64,000 nt of DNA from Delphinapterus leucas. Its lineage: Eukaryota > Chordata > Mammalia > Artiodactyla > Monodontidae. Of this stretch, positions 22,521 through 33,096 are shown in pieces; within the stretch, counting starts at the first letter, position 1, and each line of letters starts with the position of its first letter. The notes beneath the pieces were generated by a model. It saw nothing but the letters and a program-made list of their open reading frames with translations. It did not search any database and was not told the DNA's origin. Both the position numbers and the translations under genes were made by a program. The stretch is taken from positions 26,104,077 through 26,168,076 of the forward strand of contig NW_022098026.1 in NCBI RefSeq assembly GCF_002288925.2, read 5' to 3'.

Positions 22521-22774
22521 AAAAATGGTATAGATGAACCGGTTTGCAAGGTAGAAATCGAGACACAGACGTAGAGAACAAACGTACAGACACCAAAGGG
22601 GGAATGTAGCAGGGGATGCTGGTAGTGGGATGAATTGGGAGATTGGAATTGACATATATACACTAATATGTATAAATAGATAACTAATAAGAACCTGCTG
22701 TGTAAAAAAATAATAATAAATTAATAACATATCTAACATAAAATTTGGAATTTGCATCATTCCCCAGTGTAAGA

Positions 22775-22855
22775 GACATTCAGAACAAAAGCTTTAGAGT
22801 TAGCCAGGCCTGAATTCAAATCCTAGCTCCGTCACGGGGTAGTCACATGCCTCAT
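22775..22855 (+). repeat. MIR fragment (5' half)
   Basis: The MIR left part is seen: 'aaagctttagagttagccag', 'cctgaattcaaatcctagct', 'ccgtcac'. It is truncated after that. Confidence 0.7.
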
Positions 22856-22864
22856 GGTAAGCAC

Positions 22865-23450
22865 ATCAGTTTTCTATAGCTAGATAACAGCCTAAAACAA
22901 CATCCATTCTTTAGCTCATAGTTTTATAGGTCAAAAGTCTGAGCACAGTACGACTGAGTTGTCTTCTCAGGATCTCACAGGCTGAAATCAAGACGTAGGC
23001 AGATCAGGGTCTCATGTGGAGCTCTGGGTCCTCTTTTGAGTGCACATGGTTGTTGCCAGAATTCAGATCCTTGCAGTTGAAGGACTGAGGACCCCATTCC
23101 TTGCTGCTGTCAGCTGGGGCCACTCTTAGCTCCTACGGATTGCCCACATTCCATGCCATGGGGCTTCCTCCATCTTTAAAGCCAGTAGGATTTTCCCTCA
23201 CATCAACTCCCTCTCTGACTTACCTGGCTTTACTTCTAGACTTAGATTTAAAAGGTTCATGTGATTGGCTCAGGCCTACCTGGATAATCTCCCTATTTAA
23301 AGGTCAGCTGACTTGGGGCCTTAATTTCATCTGCAAAATCCCTTCACAGCAGTACCTAGATTAGTATTCCATTAAGGACATAGGAGAAGGAACATGTACT
23401 CCAGGGAGCAGGAAATCTTGGGGGCATCTCCAAGTTCTGACACTCAGCAG
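22865..23450 (-). repeat. Ancient LTR-like repeat, probable MaLR/ERVL class
   Basis: It begins with 'gttttctatagctagataac' and 'aacaacatccattctttagct', the antisense 3' end of a type common in mammalian genomes. It continues with 'gcacatggttgttgccagaa' and 'tgccatggggcttcctcc'. Strand follows from treating the opening as an LTR end in reverse. The family is not named. Confidence 0.45.
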
Positions 23451-24399
23451 TGAGCCACTTTGGCCCCATAAGCTTTGGGCATACAGTGGAGACAATGGTG
23501 CTCACTACACCGAAAAAGTCATTTGGATACAAAGAAACAAAGACAATCACTTCCAGGTACTCAGTATACTCAGGATTAGTCTCTCTGTTTTCATTATTTC
23601 ATTTTCTGAACAGACCTTTTGAAATAAGCCTAGTACAGAAGCTCCTTGGGTGACTGCTGCTGATTAGGTCTCTAAAATTATGCATTCTACAATAGAATGA
23701 GGCAGAGACTAATACACCCACATTTTATAGATGAATAAATTGAGGCTTAGAGATAATATCTATAAAGCAGTTATCACAGGATCTGGCACATACTATGAAC
23801 ACTCACAAATGTATATCGGCTGCCACCACTACCACCACCACCATCATCATCACTTTTACATTAGAAAGGAGAACCCCAAAAGCCTACAGTAGCACCTTCC
23901 ACACACCCACTCCTCACACAAGCCAGGAAAAGCCCGTGGAGATGGTGAGCACTTTGCAAGGCATTTCTAAGGAGCCGCTGTTCCCTGGGAAGATGCTTGG
24001 TCATTTTATTGGCTGCTTCTTTAATATCCTAGAGAGAGCTAGTGTTGAAACTCTAGTCCTGGAACCGACCACACCAGAATCCAGAAGCTTCCAGTCTCTT
24101 AACACCAACTTGATGGTGGAATATGCATTGCCAAGTGCAAAATGCAGCCCTCTTGGCCTTTACATTTGGTCTTTGTTTCCTGGTTACACAACTTCCTTTA
24201 CCTAATTTTACCTGTTATTTATTTTAAAGCTTTTCACCCCCTCTTACCCAACTTTAGTGGAGACACGTGGTATTCAAAAGCTCTCTCACATCTTATAAAA
24301 GCATATAAAACATTTTGTTCCTATTACACTAACGCCCTTCATTCTCTTCAAATGTCAATCCATAATCAACATAAATAAGGTCAGCAAAGGGTGATACTC
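23451..24399. other. Unassigned, with weak MIR and a CCA/ATC repeat
   Basis: MIR-like words occur at 23690-23790 ('cattttatagatgaataaat', 'ggatctggcacatactat'). A trinucleotide run of CCA then ATC units lies at 23821-23853. An adjoining 136-codon plus-strand frame (23795-24205) is translated largely from this repeat at its start and shows no domain. I do not call it a gene. Confidence 0.5.
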
Positions 24400-24545
24400 A
24401 AAGACACTTCAGATTTCATCTGGTTCAAACTCTTCATTTTACTGATGGAAAAACTGAAGAAACGATTTTCTTAAAATCATGAGGTAGAGGCAGAACCAGG
24501 ACTAGATGGGCAGCAGGAATTCACTCGCTCAGGGCTGTATCCTCT
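24400..24545 (-). repeat. Decayed MIR/CORE-SINE-like fragment
   Basis: The antisense words 'cttcattttactgatggaaa', 'ctgaagaaacgattttc' and 'gaaccaggactagatgg' follow the order of the common ancient element that carries the 'fraction of bases to screen' layout of MIR-type SINEs. Weak match only. Confidence 0.4.
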
Positions 24546-25144
24546 CCAATTACATGACCTCACCAGGCAACTGGTGTATACCCCCCCCACCCCCAACAAG
24601 GCTCTGCTTAGTAATCAGCTTCTTTCATTCTGTGTGTGTGTTTACATATAAAAACCCAAATAAATGATTTTAAAGTGAAAATAGCTCACTAGAGCTTAAA
24701 AGCACTAGTGAGCAAGCAGAGATTCTCTGTGATGATTGAGTGGCCAGGCTGTTCTACACACATAATGAAAACACTGACAGCTACCTTCCCAGTAGCCATC
24801 CTCTCCTTCTTCCTGGGTGACAGAACCTCAATTTTGTTTGGGGGCACCATTATGCCCAGCTCCATCAAGCTACTCTCTTTTCCAATCTCCCCTGCTGCCA
24901 GGGGTGACAAGATAAAATTTTAGCCAGTGAGCAGAAGTTGGCTAGGGAGTTAAGGAAAGCTTTTGCTTTCCTGAGCATCATCCCTTCCCCTTTCTTCCCT
25001 CTGAACTTAAATTTGATGCCTTACATAAGGGACAATAAGATGGAAAGATAGAAGGAGCGTGGATTCTTGATACCCCTGACCTCCTTCAACAGCCCTGAAC
25101 TACTTGTGTTTTTATTCAAGATGAGAAACAACAATTCAGAAAGC
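24546..25144. other. Unassigned sequence with a C tract
   Basis: A C-run interrupted by one A lies at 24581-24595. There is otherwise no gene or repeat I can identify. Overlapping 71- and 73-codon frames on opposite strands (24689-24923) are open by chance as far as I can tell. Confidence 0.5.
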
Positions 25145-25352
25145 CATTTGTTATAGTGCATAAAGACACTGCCCAAAACAGACCTGGGTTTGAGTCCTGG
25201 ATAGCTGCCTGACATTGAGAAAGTTACCTAACTTCTCTGAGTGTCAGACTTCCCAACACACAGGATTATTTTAAGATTAAATAAAATAATGTATATAAAG
25301 TGCTTATAATGGTGCCCAGCACACTGCAAGCCCTCAGTATGTGGTAGCCTGG
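25145..25352 (+). repeat. MIR SINE, sense strand
   Basis: MIR order: 'acagacctgggtttgagtcc', 'gagaaagttacctaacttct', 'ctgagtgtcagac', 'ttttaagattaaataaa', 'gtgcccagcaca'. Near full length. Confidence 0.88.
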
Positions 25353-25574
25353 TTAAATCCAGGAATCTCACTCAAATTATTTTATTATTATCCAATGTAT
25401 AACCAGGGGATATATGCAGAGTCAATCTAATTGCTCAGCAAACAATATGTATTACCCTCACAACTTCATATCTAGACTGGCTGTGGAAGGCACAAATTAC
25501 CAAAACAAGACTAATGAATATTCATTGAAGATTGCCTCAGAATCCTGAATGCTAAAGCTAGAAAGATCATTCAA

Positions 25575-25692
25575 GGTTTACCCAACATGTATTTATCGAG
25601 TGCCAAATGTATGTGCAGCACTGTCATTGTAGATACACCAGTAAATAACTGAAATAAGACCGCTGTTCTCATAGTCCTTATATTCTAGTGGG
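25575..25692 (-). repeat. L2 3' end, minus strand
   Basis: Antisense L2 terminus: 'acatgtatttatcgagtgcc', 'acaccagtaaataactgaaa', 'tcatagtccttatattctag', 'tggggg'. Confidence 0.8.
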
Positions 25693-25724
25693 GGCACTCC
25701 TCAAAGTGTATTTGCTATGATCAA

Positions 25725-25850
25725 CTCATTCTACAGATGAGGAAACTGCATCCCAGAGAGGTGAAGTGACTTGCAGACTTTCCTAGATCACACAGCCGCC
25801 AGTGGCAGGTGTCAGAGTAGAACTCCAGCCTGCTGATGCCTCTTGCATTA
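25725..25850 (-). repeat. MIR-type fragment, minus strand
   Basis: Antisense MIR words: 'attctacagatgaggaaact', 'agagaggtgaagtgacttgc', 'tagatcacacagccgccagt', then a decayed end. It lies 30 bp from the L2 fragment. Confidence 0.7.
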
Positions 25851-25969
25851 TTTTTTGTCTATATCTGAATACTCCTGAATTTAAATGTTTGTATACCATC
25901 ACAAGGCATGCCTTGCTGTCTACCGTCATGACTGAGAAACAAAATCTGATCCCTGTGGTCCTTTCATTT

Positions 25970-26370
25970 TCTAACATCTTATTCTCTCTATGCACCATTA
26001 AGTGTGGTCTTGGTTGTATTTCCTCAAACTTGTCAACTTGGTCTTGTTTTAGGACTTTCACACTCTCTGTCCCCTCCATCTGATTGCTCTTCCTCCTTCG
26101 TTTTATTTGGATGGCATTCTTTCATTATTTAGGTCTCAACTTGAATGCCACTTTTTTGGACCACCCCCTGAAAGATTATCATGTCTACTCAACCATTTTC
26201 TTTTTAGCTCATGTAACCAGCTGAAATTATCTTACTAATTTTTTCCAACATGCTTGTTGCTGGTCTGAATAAGAATAGAAATCTTGTCTACCTTGCTCAC
26301 GACTGCATTCCAGAGACCAGAACAATGCCTGAAACCAAAATTGGTACCCAATAAATATCTGTCATATGAA
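25970..26370 (+). repeat. L2 3' region, plus strand
   Basis: Sense L2: 'tatttaggtctcaacttgaa', 'tgccacttttttggaccacc', 'agctcatgtaacc', 'aatagaaatcttgtctacct', 'gaacaatgcctgaa' and 'caataaatatctgtcatatg' in the expected order up to the 3' terminus. Confidence 0.85.
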
Positions 26371-28489
26371 CACTGAATTTCAGTTCTAGAATTCTAGGTT
26401 CCTGAAGCAATCTTCATCTGGTAAATAATCGTGAGCTATGCTTGGCAATTTATGTTGAATCAATGAATCCTGAAGGCATTTCATATTTAGCTTTGTAGAA
26501 CATATGATGCAGAAGAGATCTTGGAACAAAGCTACTCCAACCCTTTCATGTGAAACAGGAGGAAAGTGAAGCCCAGGACCTGCCTCAAGATCCAACTGAC
26601 TGAATTCAACTAACGTGTAATAGGGGGTGAGGTTGGGGATAAATCTATCACAGGCTACCTGTCTAAAATGTTAGATAGATGCTGGATGAGATAGGAAATG
26701 ATGATTGACTGTAATATGCCCTTACATCTCTCATTTCTTCACTCCCTGCTGCCCCAATCCTCCTAAACCTCCCGTGATCAATGGCTGAAATCCCATCACA
26801 GATTTTCCTTTTCTTTTATCAGAGGCTGTACACTAGTGGCTCCTGGCCCAAACCCAGCCCCAGAAAATCTTTGTTTGTTCAGCATGGTGTTTATGAAACA
26901 TTTGCACGTAAATGCCTTTGGGTAAGCAGACACTCTCCAGTTCCCCAACACCCACACAGCCCCCTACTATGTCACACCTGCCTGCTTCAGAAATTTATAT
27001 TACCTCCCTGGTCCCGGAAGATATCTGAGTTTACCATCTTGGTATCAGGGCTAAAATGTAATTTCCCCAGCTCTTAGCACTAGATAAAACATGACCATGA
27101 GTAAAGGATCCAGGACTAATTTTGTGGCATGGAGAGCAATATTTTAAAGATATTTATAGCTGTATAGGATATCAGAGGTAGAAAAAATGTAGAAGTGGTC
27201 TGATTCCACTTCTTTCATTTGAGAATGAGGAAAGTGAAGCTTAGAAAGGCAGATGGCATGTTTAAATCACAGAGTAAGGTAGTGGTAGATTTGGGATGGA
27301 ACTCAACTTGCTTATATCACACCAAACTGGTCTGGTACAGGGTAGGGATGCTTTGAGGTCCTGGAGGTGGGAGGAGGCTGGGTGGTACGGGGCAGGTGTT
27401 CAGAACATCATCAAGTTTCTGTCTGGGCTGAGCCCACCTTTTTCAGGCTTTTCCTCCCAGCAGCACTCTGAAAGGTAGGATGCTTGCTCCTCCCACATAA
27501 TGATACATCTGTGCCTTCATCCTCCTTCACTAATTTGTATCTGTATCTTTTCTGTCACTTTATATAACTAATTACTGTTTACTCTAGAAGAGAATAATGT
27601 TCCTTTAACCAAACCTCTGAAGAAACAAGACAGTCCTGAACAGAGGGAAACTCCAGTTGGAGAATTCTCTTCTCTTTTCTTGCACATCCTCCCACCCGGG
27701 CTCCAGAGAAAGTCCCACCAAGAAGCGAGAGTCAGTAAATCAGACTCAGCACCTCACAGCAGGTATCAAAGCCGTGCCTGGAAGGCGCCTTGCTAGCTGT
27801 ACTGGCAGCCCCCACACCCTTACACTTCCTCTGCTGGCCATGACAGCCTCTGCGTGGGGGCGGGGGGGGGGGGTAACTACCCTGGGCCTTTCCTACCTCA
27901 CTCCTTTTACTATCAGCCTTTCCCTGCTCCCTTCTAGCTAGATTTAGGGACATTGGAAGTAATTTTAACCAAAACAGAAAGCACTGTGAGCAGATGGAAG
28001 AAATTTCAAAAAAACAAGACTCCTAAGACTCAAAGCTAGTTCCTTCTCTGCCACCAACCAGCTCTGGGTCTCCCCTGCTAAACCATTAATCATCTCTGTG
28101 ACTACAGGACCAACAGACTTTTCTCAGCATCTGTCTGATTTAATTGCGGCACCACCTGGCATTATCGATTAAGAGCCTCTTTTAAAATTCTAGAACAATT
28201 ATAAATTATGAAACATTGCAAACATTGCAAAAAGTAAGGAAAATAATACACTGAGTTCAGAAAACAAGGATGAAAAGACCAGACACCCAGGCCTGAGCAA
28301 TATTTACCGGAGAAAAACTCTGAGGTCCAGGAGCAAGTGTGATGGCAGGGTTCTATCACAGCTGACTACAGGTTAAACTCTAGGACAGTGTTGGACTTTG
28401 ACGATGGGGAAAAACTAGGTATAGCTATAAGCCTTGATTCCTTCACCCTTCCTCCCCAGAAATTACCAGTACACTAAAATTCAGTGTAT
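26371..28489. other. Largely unassigned; two faint ancient SINE-like pieces and a G tract
   Basis: Faint MIR3-like antisense words occur at 26490-26600 and 27160-27300 ('gagaatgaggaaagtgaagc', 'cttagaaaggcag'). A G-rich run lies at 27855-27873. There is no convincing coding exon: the plus-strand frames at 26781-27077 and 27657-27941 (98 and 94 codons) carry no recognisable domain and have no flanking splice or promoter pattern that I can support. Confidence 0.5.
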
Positions 28490-28730
28490 AAGAGTGAAGG
28501 AAGTCAGAAACAGAAAAACAAATACCGTATGCTAACACGTATATATGGAATCTAAAAAAAAAAAAATGGTTTTGACGAACCTATAGGCAGGACAGGAGTA
28601 AAGACGCAGACGTAGAGAACAGACTTGAGGACACCAGGGAAGGGGAAGGGGAAGCTGGGACAAAGTGAGAGAGTGGCATTGACATATATACACTACCAAA
28701 GGTAAAACAGATAGCTAGTGGGAAGCAGTG
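28490..28730 (+). mobile_element. L1 fragment, truncated at both ends
   Basis: It covers the last ORF2 codons ('aagtcagaaacagaaaaaca', 'taccgtatgctaacac') and the first half of the cetartiodactyl L1 3' UTR. It stops at 'agctagtgggaagcag' with no L1 3' terminus or A tail. Loss of the 3' end implies deletion or rearrangement after insertion. Confidence 0.9.
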
Positions 28731-28744
28731 GTTATATGGTTCAC

Positions 28745-29960
28745 AAATAACTTCTCTAGTTTGGCTTGTTTTTTAAATTTTGTTTTGGTATATTTGCCAG
28801 GTAGAAGCTTTAATTTTAGTGTAGTCAAACATAGCAATCTTTTACTATTAGGTTATGATTTTTGTGTCTCATTAAAGATGTTTTTCCTACTCTAATACCA
28901 TACTAGGTCTTTGTAATACGCCTCCAATCTAATATGCTATTTCCCCGGGATTTCAGGTCTACCTTGTTTTTATTTCACCAAATCACTACCATTATTTTTA
29001 TTTTGTTTTTATAGAACAGCATAACAAATACTTGCTTAGTATTATGCATATGTTCATCAAATTCTTCGCTTAATATTGCTTTTTGCATTGTATTTCTACT
29101 TTCTGGTTCAGTTTCCTTCCTCCTAAATTCCACCCTTAATACTTAAGTCAGGGACTGATATATAATTGCTCTCAGTCTTGTCTGAGATGTGGTTGTTTCA
29201 GAATTAATACTGAAAAGACTTTTGATTGGATACAGGTACTTAAATTAATAATTATTTCCTCTCAGCTCTTTGAAGGTAATAGTCCCTTGACAGAGGCCAT
29301 CTTCTGGCCTCTATTGTTGCTGAAAGTCTGCTGCTGCTCTGCAGATAAACTTGTTCTTTCCTCTGATAACTTTTAGTCTTCTCTCTGTCTTTAATGTTGC
29401 ACAGGTTCACTAAAATGTGTTTATAAATGGATTTACTCTTCATTTTTTCTAGTTAGGACTCATTGTGATTCCTATACATTAATACTCATCTCCTTCATCA
29501 ATTCTGGAAAAATTTCAGCCATAATTTCTTTGAATATTGCCTCTGATGACTGTCCTATGGTTTTGATTCCTTCTTTTATAGCTTTATTCACTGTAAACAA
29601 TTATTTTGTAGTTTCTATTAAATTGGTCTACTAGTTCAAGTTCTCTAAGTTAAAATCCTGTTGATTTGGGGGTCTGCTGACTCTTATTGAAAGCAACCTT
29701 TTCTCTCATATACTTTGCAATTTTGGGCTCAGTTCTTCTTTGGTGGGACTTTGTGAGAATTCTAGACAACCTAGGTTCGGCATGTTTCTCTCCAGAAGAT
29801 ATCTGAACTTTCTTCAGGTAGGAGACCTGTCAGGTCCAATTTTACGATATTTCCTTGGCTTGCCAGTTCCCGGACTAGTAAAGTAGCAGAAATTTGCACC
29901 TCACATCTCCCTTACAAAATACAACTTTTCATCATTTGCTCCCAAATTACTCTTTCTTCT
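28745..29960 (-). mobile_element. Ancient L1M/HAL1-type LINE, minus strand
   Basis: Antisense old-LINE words occur in order: 'tatgatttttgtgtctcatt', 'aaagatgtttttcctact', then (29440-29560) 'tttctagttaggactcattg', 'atcaattctggaaaaatttc' and 'agccataatttctttgaata', which match the antisense ORF1 part of HAL1/L1M. The tail near 29640-29760 includes 'ggggtctgctgactcttatt'. No intact frame. The next L1 lies directly beside it. Confidence 0.7.
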
Positions 29961-29996
29961 GATTTTATTCCATTAAACTGTCTAAGGGGGTACCTT

Positions 29997-30007
29997 CAAG
30001 ATGGCGG
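29997..30007 (+). promoter_or_regulatory. YY1-type site at the L1 5' end
   Basis: CAAGATGGCGG lies about 12 bp from the start of the element. In human L1 the same motif near the 5' end binds YY1 and sets the transcription start. Here the function is inferred from that family knowledge. Confidence 0.75.
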
Positions 30008-31867
30008 AGGAGTAAGACATGGAGATCACCTTCCTCCCCACAAATACAACAAAAATACATCTGGAGGTGGAGCAACTCCTACAGAACACCTACTGAATGC
30101 TGGCAGAAGACCTCTGACTTCCCCAAAAGCAAGAAACTCCCCACGTACCTGGGTAGGGCAAAGGAAAAAAGAAAAATTAGAGACAAAAGAATAGGGACAG
30201 GACCTGCACCTCTGGGAGGGATCTGTGAAGGAGGAAAAGTTTCCACACACTAGGAAGGCCCTTCACAGGTGGAGACGGGGTGTGGGAGGGGGTGTAGCTT
30301 CGGAGCCACAGAGGAGAGTGCAGCAACAGGGGTGTAGAGGGCAAAGCGGAGAGAATACCACAGAGAGGATCACTGCTCACCAGCACTCACCAGCCTGAGA
30401 GGCTTGTCTGCTCACCCACCAGGGTGGCTGGGGGCTGGGAGCTGAGGCTCAGGCTTCGGAGGTCAGATCCCAGGGAGAGGACTGGGGTTGGCTGCGTGAA
30501 CACAGCCTGAAGGGGGCTAGTGTGCCACAGCTAGCCAGGAGGGAGTTCAGGAAAAGTTCTGGAACTGCCTAAGAGGCAAGAGACCATTGTATTGGGGTGC
30601 ACGAGGAGAAGGGATTCAGAGCACTGCCTAAACAAGCTTCAGAGAGGGGCACAAGCTGCGGCTATAAGCGCGGACACCAGAGACAGGCATGAGACGCTAA
30701 GGCTGCTGCTGCCGCCACCAAGAAGCCTGTGTGTGAGCACAGGTCACTATCTGCACCTCCCCTCCCAGGAGGCTGTGCAGCCCGCCACTGCCAGGGTCCC
30801 GTGATCCAGGGACAACCTTCCCGGGACAACACAAGGCGCGCCTCAGGCTGTTGCAATGTCATTCCGGCCTCTGCCACTGCAGACTTGCCCCGCATTCTGT
30901 ACTGCTCCCTCCCCCCGGCCTGAGTGAGCCAGAGCCCCCTAATCAGCCGCTCCTTTAATCCCGTCCTGTCTGGGAGGGGAACAGACGCCCTCAGGCGACC
31001 TACACGCAGAGGCGGGGCCAAATCCAAAGATGAACCCCGGGAGCTGTGTGAACAAAGAAGAGAAAGGGAAATCTCTCCATGCAGTCTCAGGAGCACTGGA
31101 TTAAATCCCCACAATCAACCTGATGTACCCTACATCTGTGCAATACCTGAATAGACGGCGAATCATCCCAAAATTGAGGCAGTGGACTTTGGGAGCAACT
31201 GCAGACTTGGGGTTTGCTGTATGCGACTGACTTCTTTCTGATTTTTATGTTTATCGTAGTATAGATTTTAGTGCTTCATATAACTGGTAGATTTATTTAT
31301 TGATTTGGTTGCTCTCTTCTTTTTTTTTATAACTTTTTAAAAAAAATTTTCTTCTAGTAATTTTTAATAATTTTATCTTTTAATTAATTAATTTTTCTTT
31401 CTTTTTTTCTCCCTTTTCTTCTGAGCCATGTGGCTGACAGGGTCTTGGTGCTCTGCCCTAGTGTCAGGCCTGAGCCTCTGAGGTGGGAGAGCCAAGTTCA
31501 GGACACTGGACCTGAGACCTCCCAGCCACATGTAACATCAACCAGCAAGAGCTCTTCCAGAGATCTCCATCTAAGTGCTAAGACCCAGCTCCACTCAATG
31601 GCCAGCAAGCTGCAGTGCTGGACACCCCAAGCCAAACGATTAGCAACACAGGAATACAACCACACCCATTAGCAGAGAGGCTGCCTAAAATCATGCTAAA
31701 TTCACATACACCACAAAACACACCACTGGATGTGGCTTTGCCCACCAGAAAGACAACATCCAGCCTCATCCAACAGAACACAGGCACAAGTCCCCTCCAC
31801 GAGGAAGCCTACACAACTCACTGAACCAAACTTAGCCACTGGGGGCAGACATCAAAAACAATGGGAA

Positions 31868-32091
31868 GGGTTTCCCTGGTGGCGCAGTGGTTGAGAGTCC
31901 ACCTGCCGATGCAGGGGGCGTGGGTTTGTGCCCCAGTCTGGGAGGATCCCACGTGTCGCGGAGCGGCTGGGCCCGTGAGCCATGGCCGCTGAGCCTGCGC
32001 GTCCGGAGCCTGTGCTTCACAACGGGAGAGGCCGCAGCAGTGAGAGGCCCGCGTACTGCAAAAAAACAAACAAACAACAACAACAAAAAAC
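31868..32091 (+). mobile_element. CHR-type tRNA-Glu SINE inside the L1 5' UTR
   Basis: Head 'tttccctggtggcgcagtgg', a B-box-like 'gggtttgtgcc', the cetacean-type body ('gctgggcccgtgagccatgg', 'cgcgtccggagcc', 'caacgggagaggc') and an A-rich tail with CAAA units. It is flanked by CAATGGGAA at 31859-31867 and CAACGGGAA at 32092-32100, a duplicated L1 segment differing by one transition. It therefore inserted after the L1. Confidence 0.96.
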
Positions 32092-32155
32092 CAACGGGAA
32101 CTACAAAGCTGTAGCTTGAGAAAAGGAGACCCCAAACATAGTAAGTTAAGCAAAA

Positions 32156-33038
32156 ATGGGAAGACAGAGAAACACACAGGAGATGGAGGAGTAAGGTAAA
32201 AACCCACCAGACCAAACAAATGAAGAGGAAATAGGTAGTCTACCTGAAAAGGAATTCAGAGTAATGATAGTAAAGATAATCCAAAATCTCAGAAATAGAA
32301 TGGAGAAAATACAAGAAACATTTAACAAGGACCTATAAGAACTAAAGAGCAAACAAACAATGATGAACAACACAATAAATGAAATTAAAAATTCTTTAGA
32401 AAGAATCAATAGCAGAATAACTAAGGCAGAAGAACGGACAAGTAACCTGGAAGAAAAAACAGTGGAAATAACTACCGCAGAGCAGAATAAAGAAATAAGA
32501 CTGAAAAGAATTGAGGACAGTCTCAGAGACCTCTGGGACAACATTAAATGCACCAACATTTGAATTATAGGGGTCCCAAAAGAAGAGAAAAAGAAAGGGT
32601 GTGAGAAAATATTTGAAGAGATTATAGTTGAAAACTTCACTAATATGGGAAAGGAAATACTCAATCGAGTTCAGGAAGTGCAGAGTCCCATACAGGATAA
32701 ATCCAAGGAAAAATCAAGACACATATTAATCAAACTATCAAAAATTAAATACAAAGAAAAAATATTAAAAGCAGCAAAGGAAAAGCAACAAATAATGTAC
32801 AAGGGAATCCCCATAAGGTTAACAGCTGATCTTTCAGCAGAAACTGCAAGCCAGAAGGGAGTGGCAGGACATATTAAAAGTGATGAAAGGGAAAAACCTA
32901 CAACCAAGATTACTCTACCCAGCAAGCGTCTCCTTCAGATTTGACAGAGAAATTACAACCTTTACAGACAAGCAAAAGCTAAGAGAACTCAGCACCACAA
33001 AACCAGCTTTACAGCAAATGCTAAAGGAACTTCTCTAA
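32156..33038 (+). pseudogene. L1 ORF1 of the full-length copy, several stops
   Basis: The ATG at 32156 opens the standard ORF1 frame, with TAA at codon 13 (32192), TAA at codon 61 (32336) and TGA at codon 136 (32561). All three lie in the same frame and look like point changes of CAA, GAA and CGA. The coiled coil and the RRM-like core are recognisable (NNTINEIKNSLERINSRI, then SLRDLWDNIKCTNI). Near 32683 a 2-bp loss shifts the frame, and a 4-bp loss near 32707 restores it. A later frameshift near 32845 disrupts the C-terminal domain. The natural TAA is at 33036-33038. Confidence 0.92.
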
Positions 33039-33096
33039 GCAGGAAACACATGAGAAGGAAAAGACCTACAATAACAAACCCAAAATAACTAAGAAA

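Larger units (their letters stand above)
18707..22728 (+). mobile_element. LINE-1, plus strand, 5'-truncated, internally deleted
   Basis: The element is bounded by an imperfect 12-bp direct repeat (ATATCTAATATA at 18695-18706, ATATCTAACATA at 22729-22740; 11 of 12 match). This makes it a single insertion starting in the last part of the L1 5' UTR. It holds ORF1, ORF2 with a deletion of about 1.1 kb, and a 3' UTR. That 3' UTR ('tgggatgaattgggagattg', 'aagaacctgctgtgt', AAT-rich tail) differs from the one in the full-length copy at 29986. The copy is inactive. Confidence 0.95.
29986..32155 (+). promoter_or_regulatory. L1 5' UTR with internal promoter
   Basis: In mammals the L1 5' UTR carries the RNA polymerase II internal promoter. 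This one is G-rich and locally CpG-containing (for example around 30660-31020), unlike the AT-rich surroundings. It begins a few bases before the YY1-type motif. At 31868-32091 it is interrupted by a SINE. Activity cannot be judged from sequence. Confidence 0.85.

Noticed and set aside
23795..24205. 136-codon plus-strand frame as a possible exon
   Set aside because: It begins in a CCA/ATC repeat and shows no domain, no splice context and no codon pattern that I can support.
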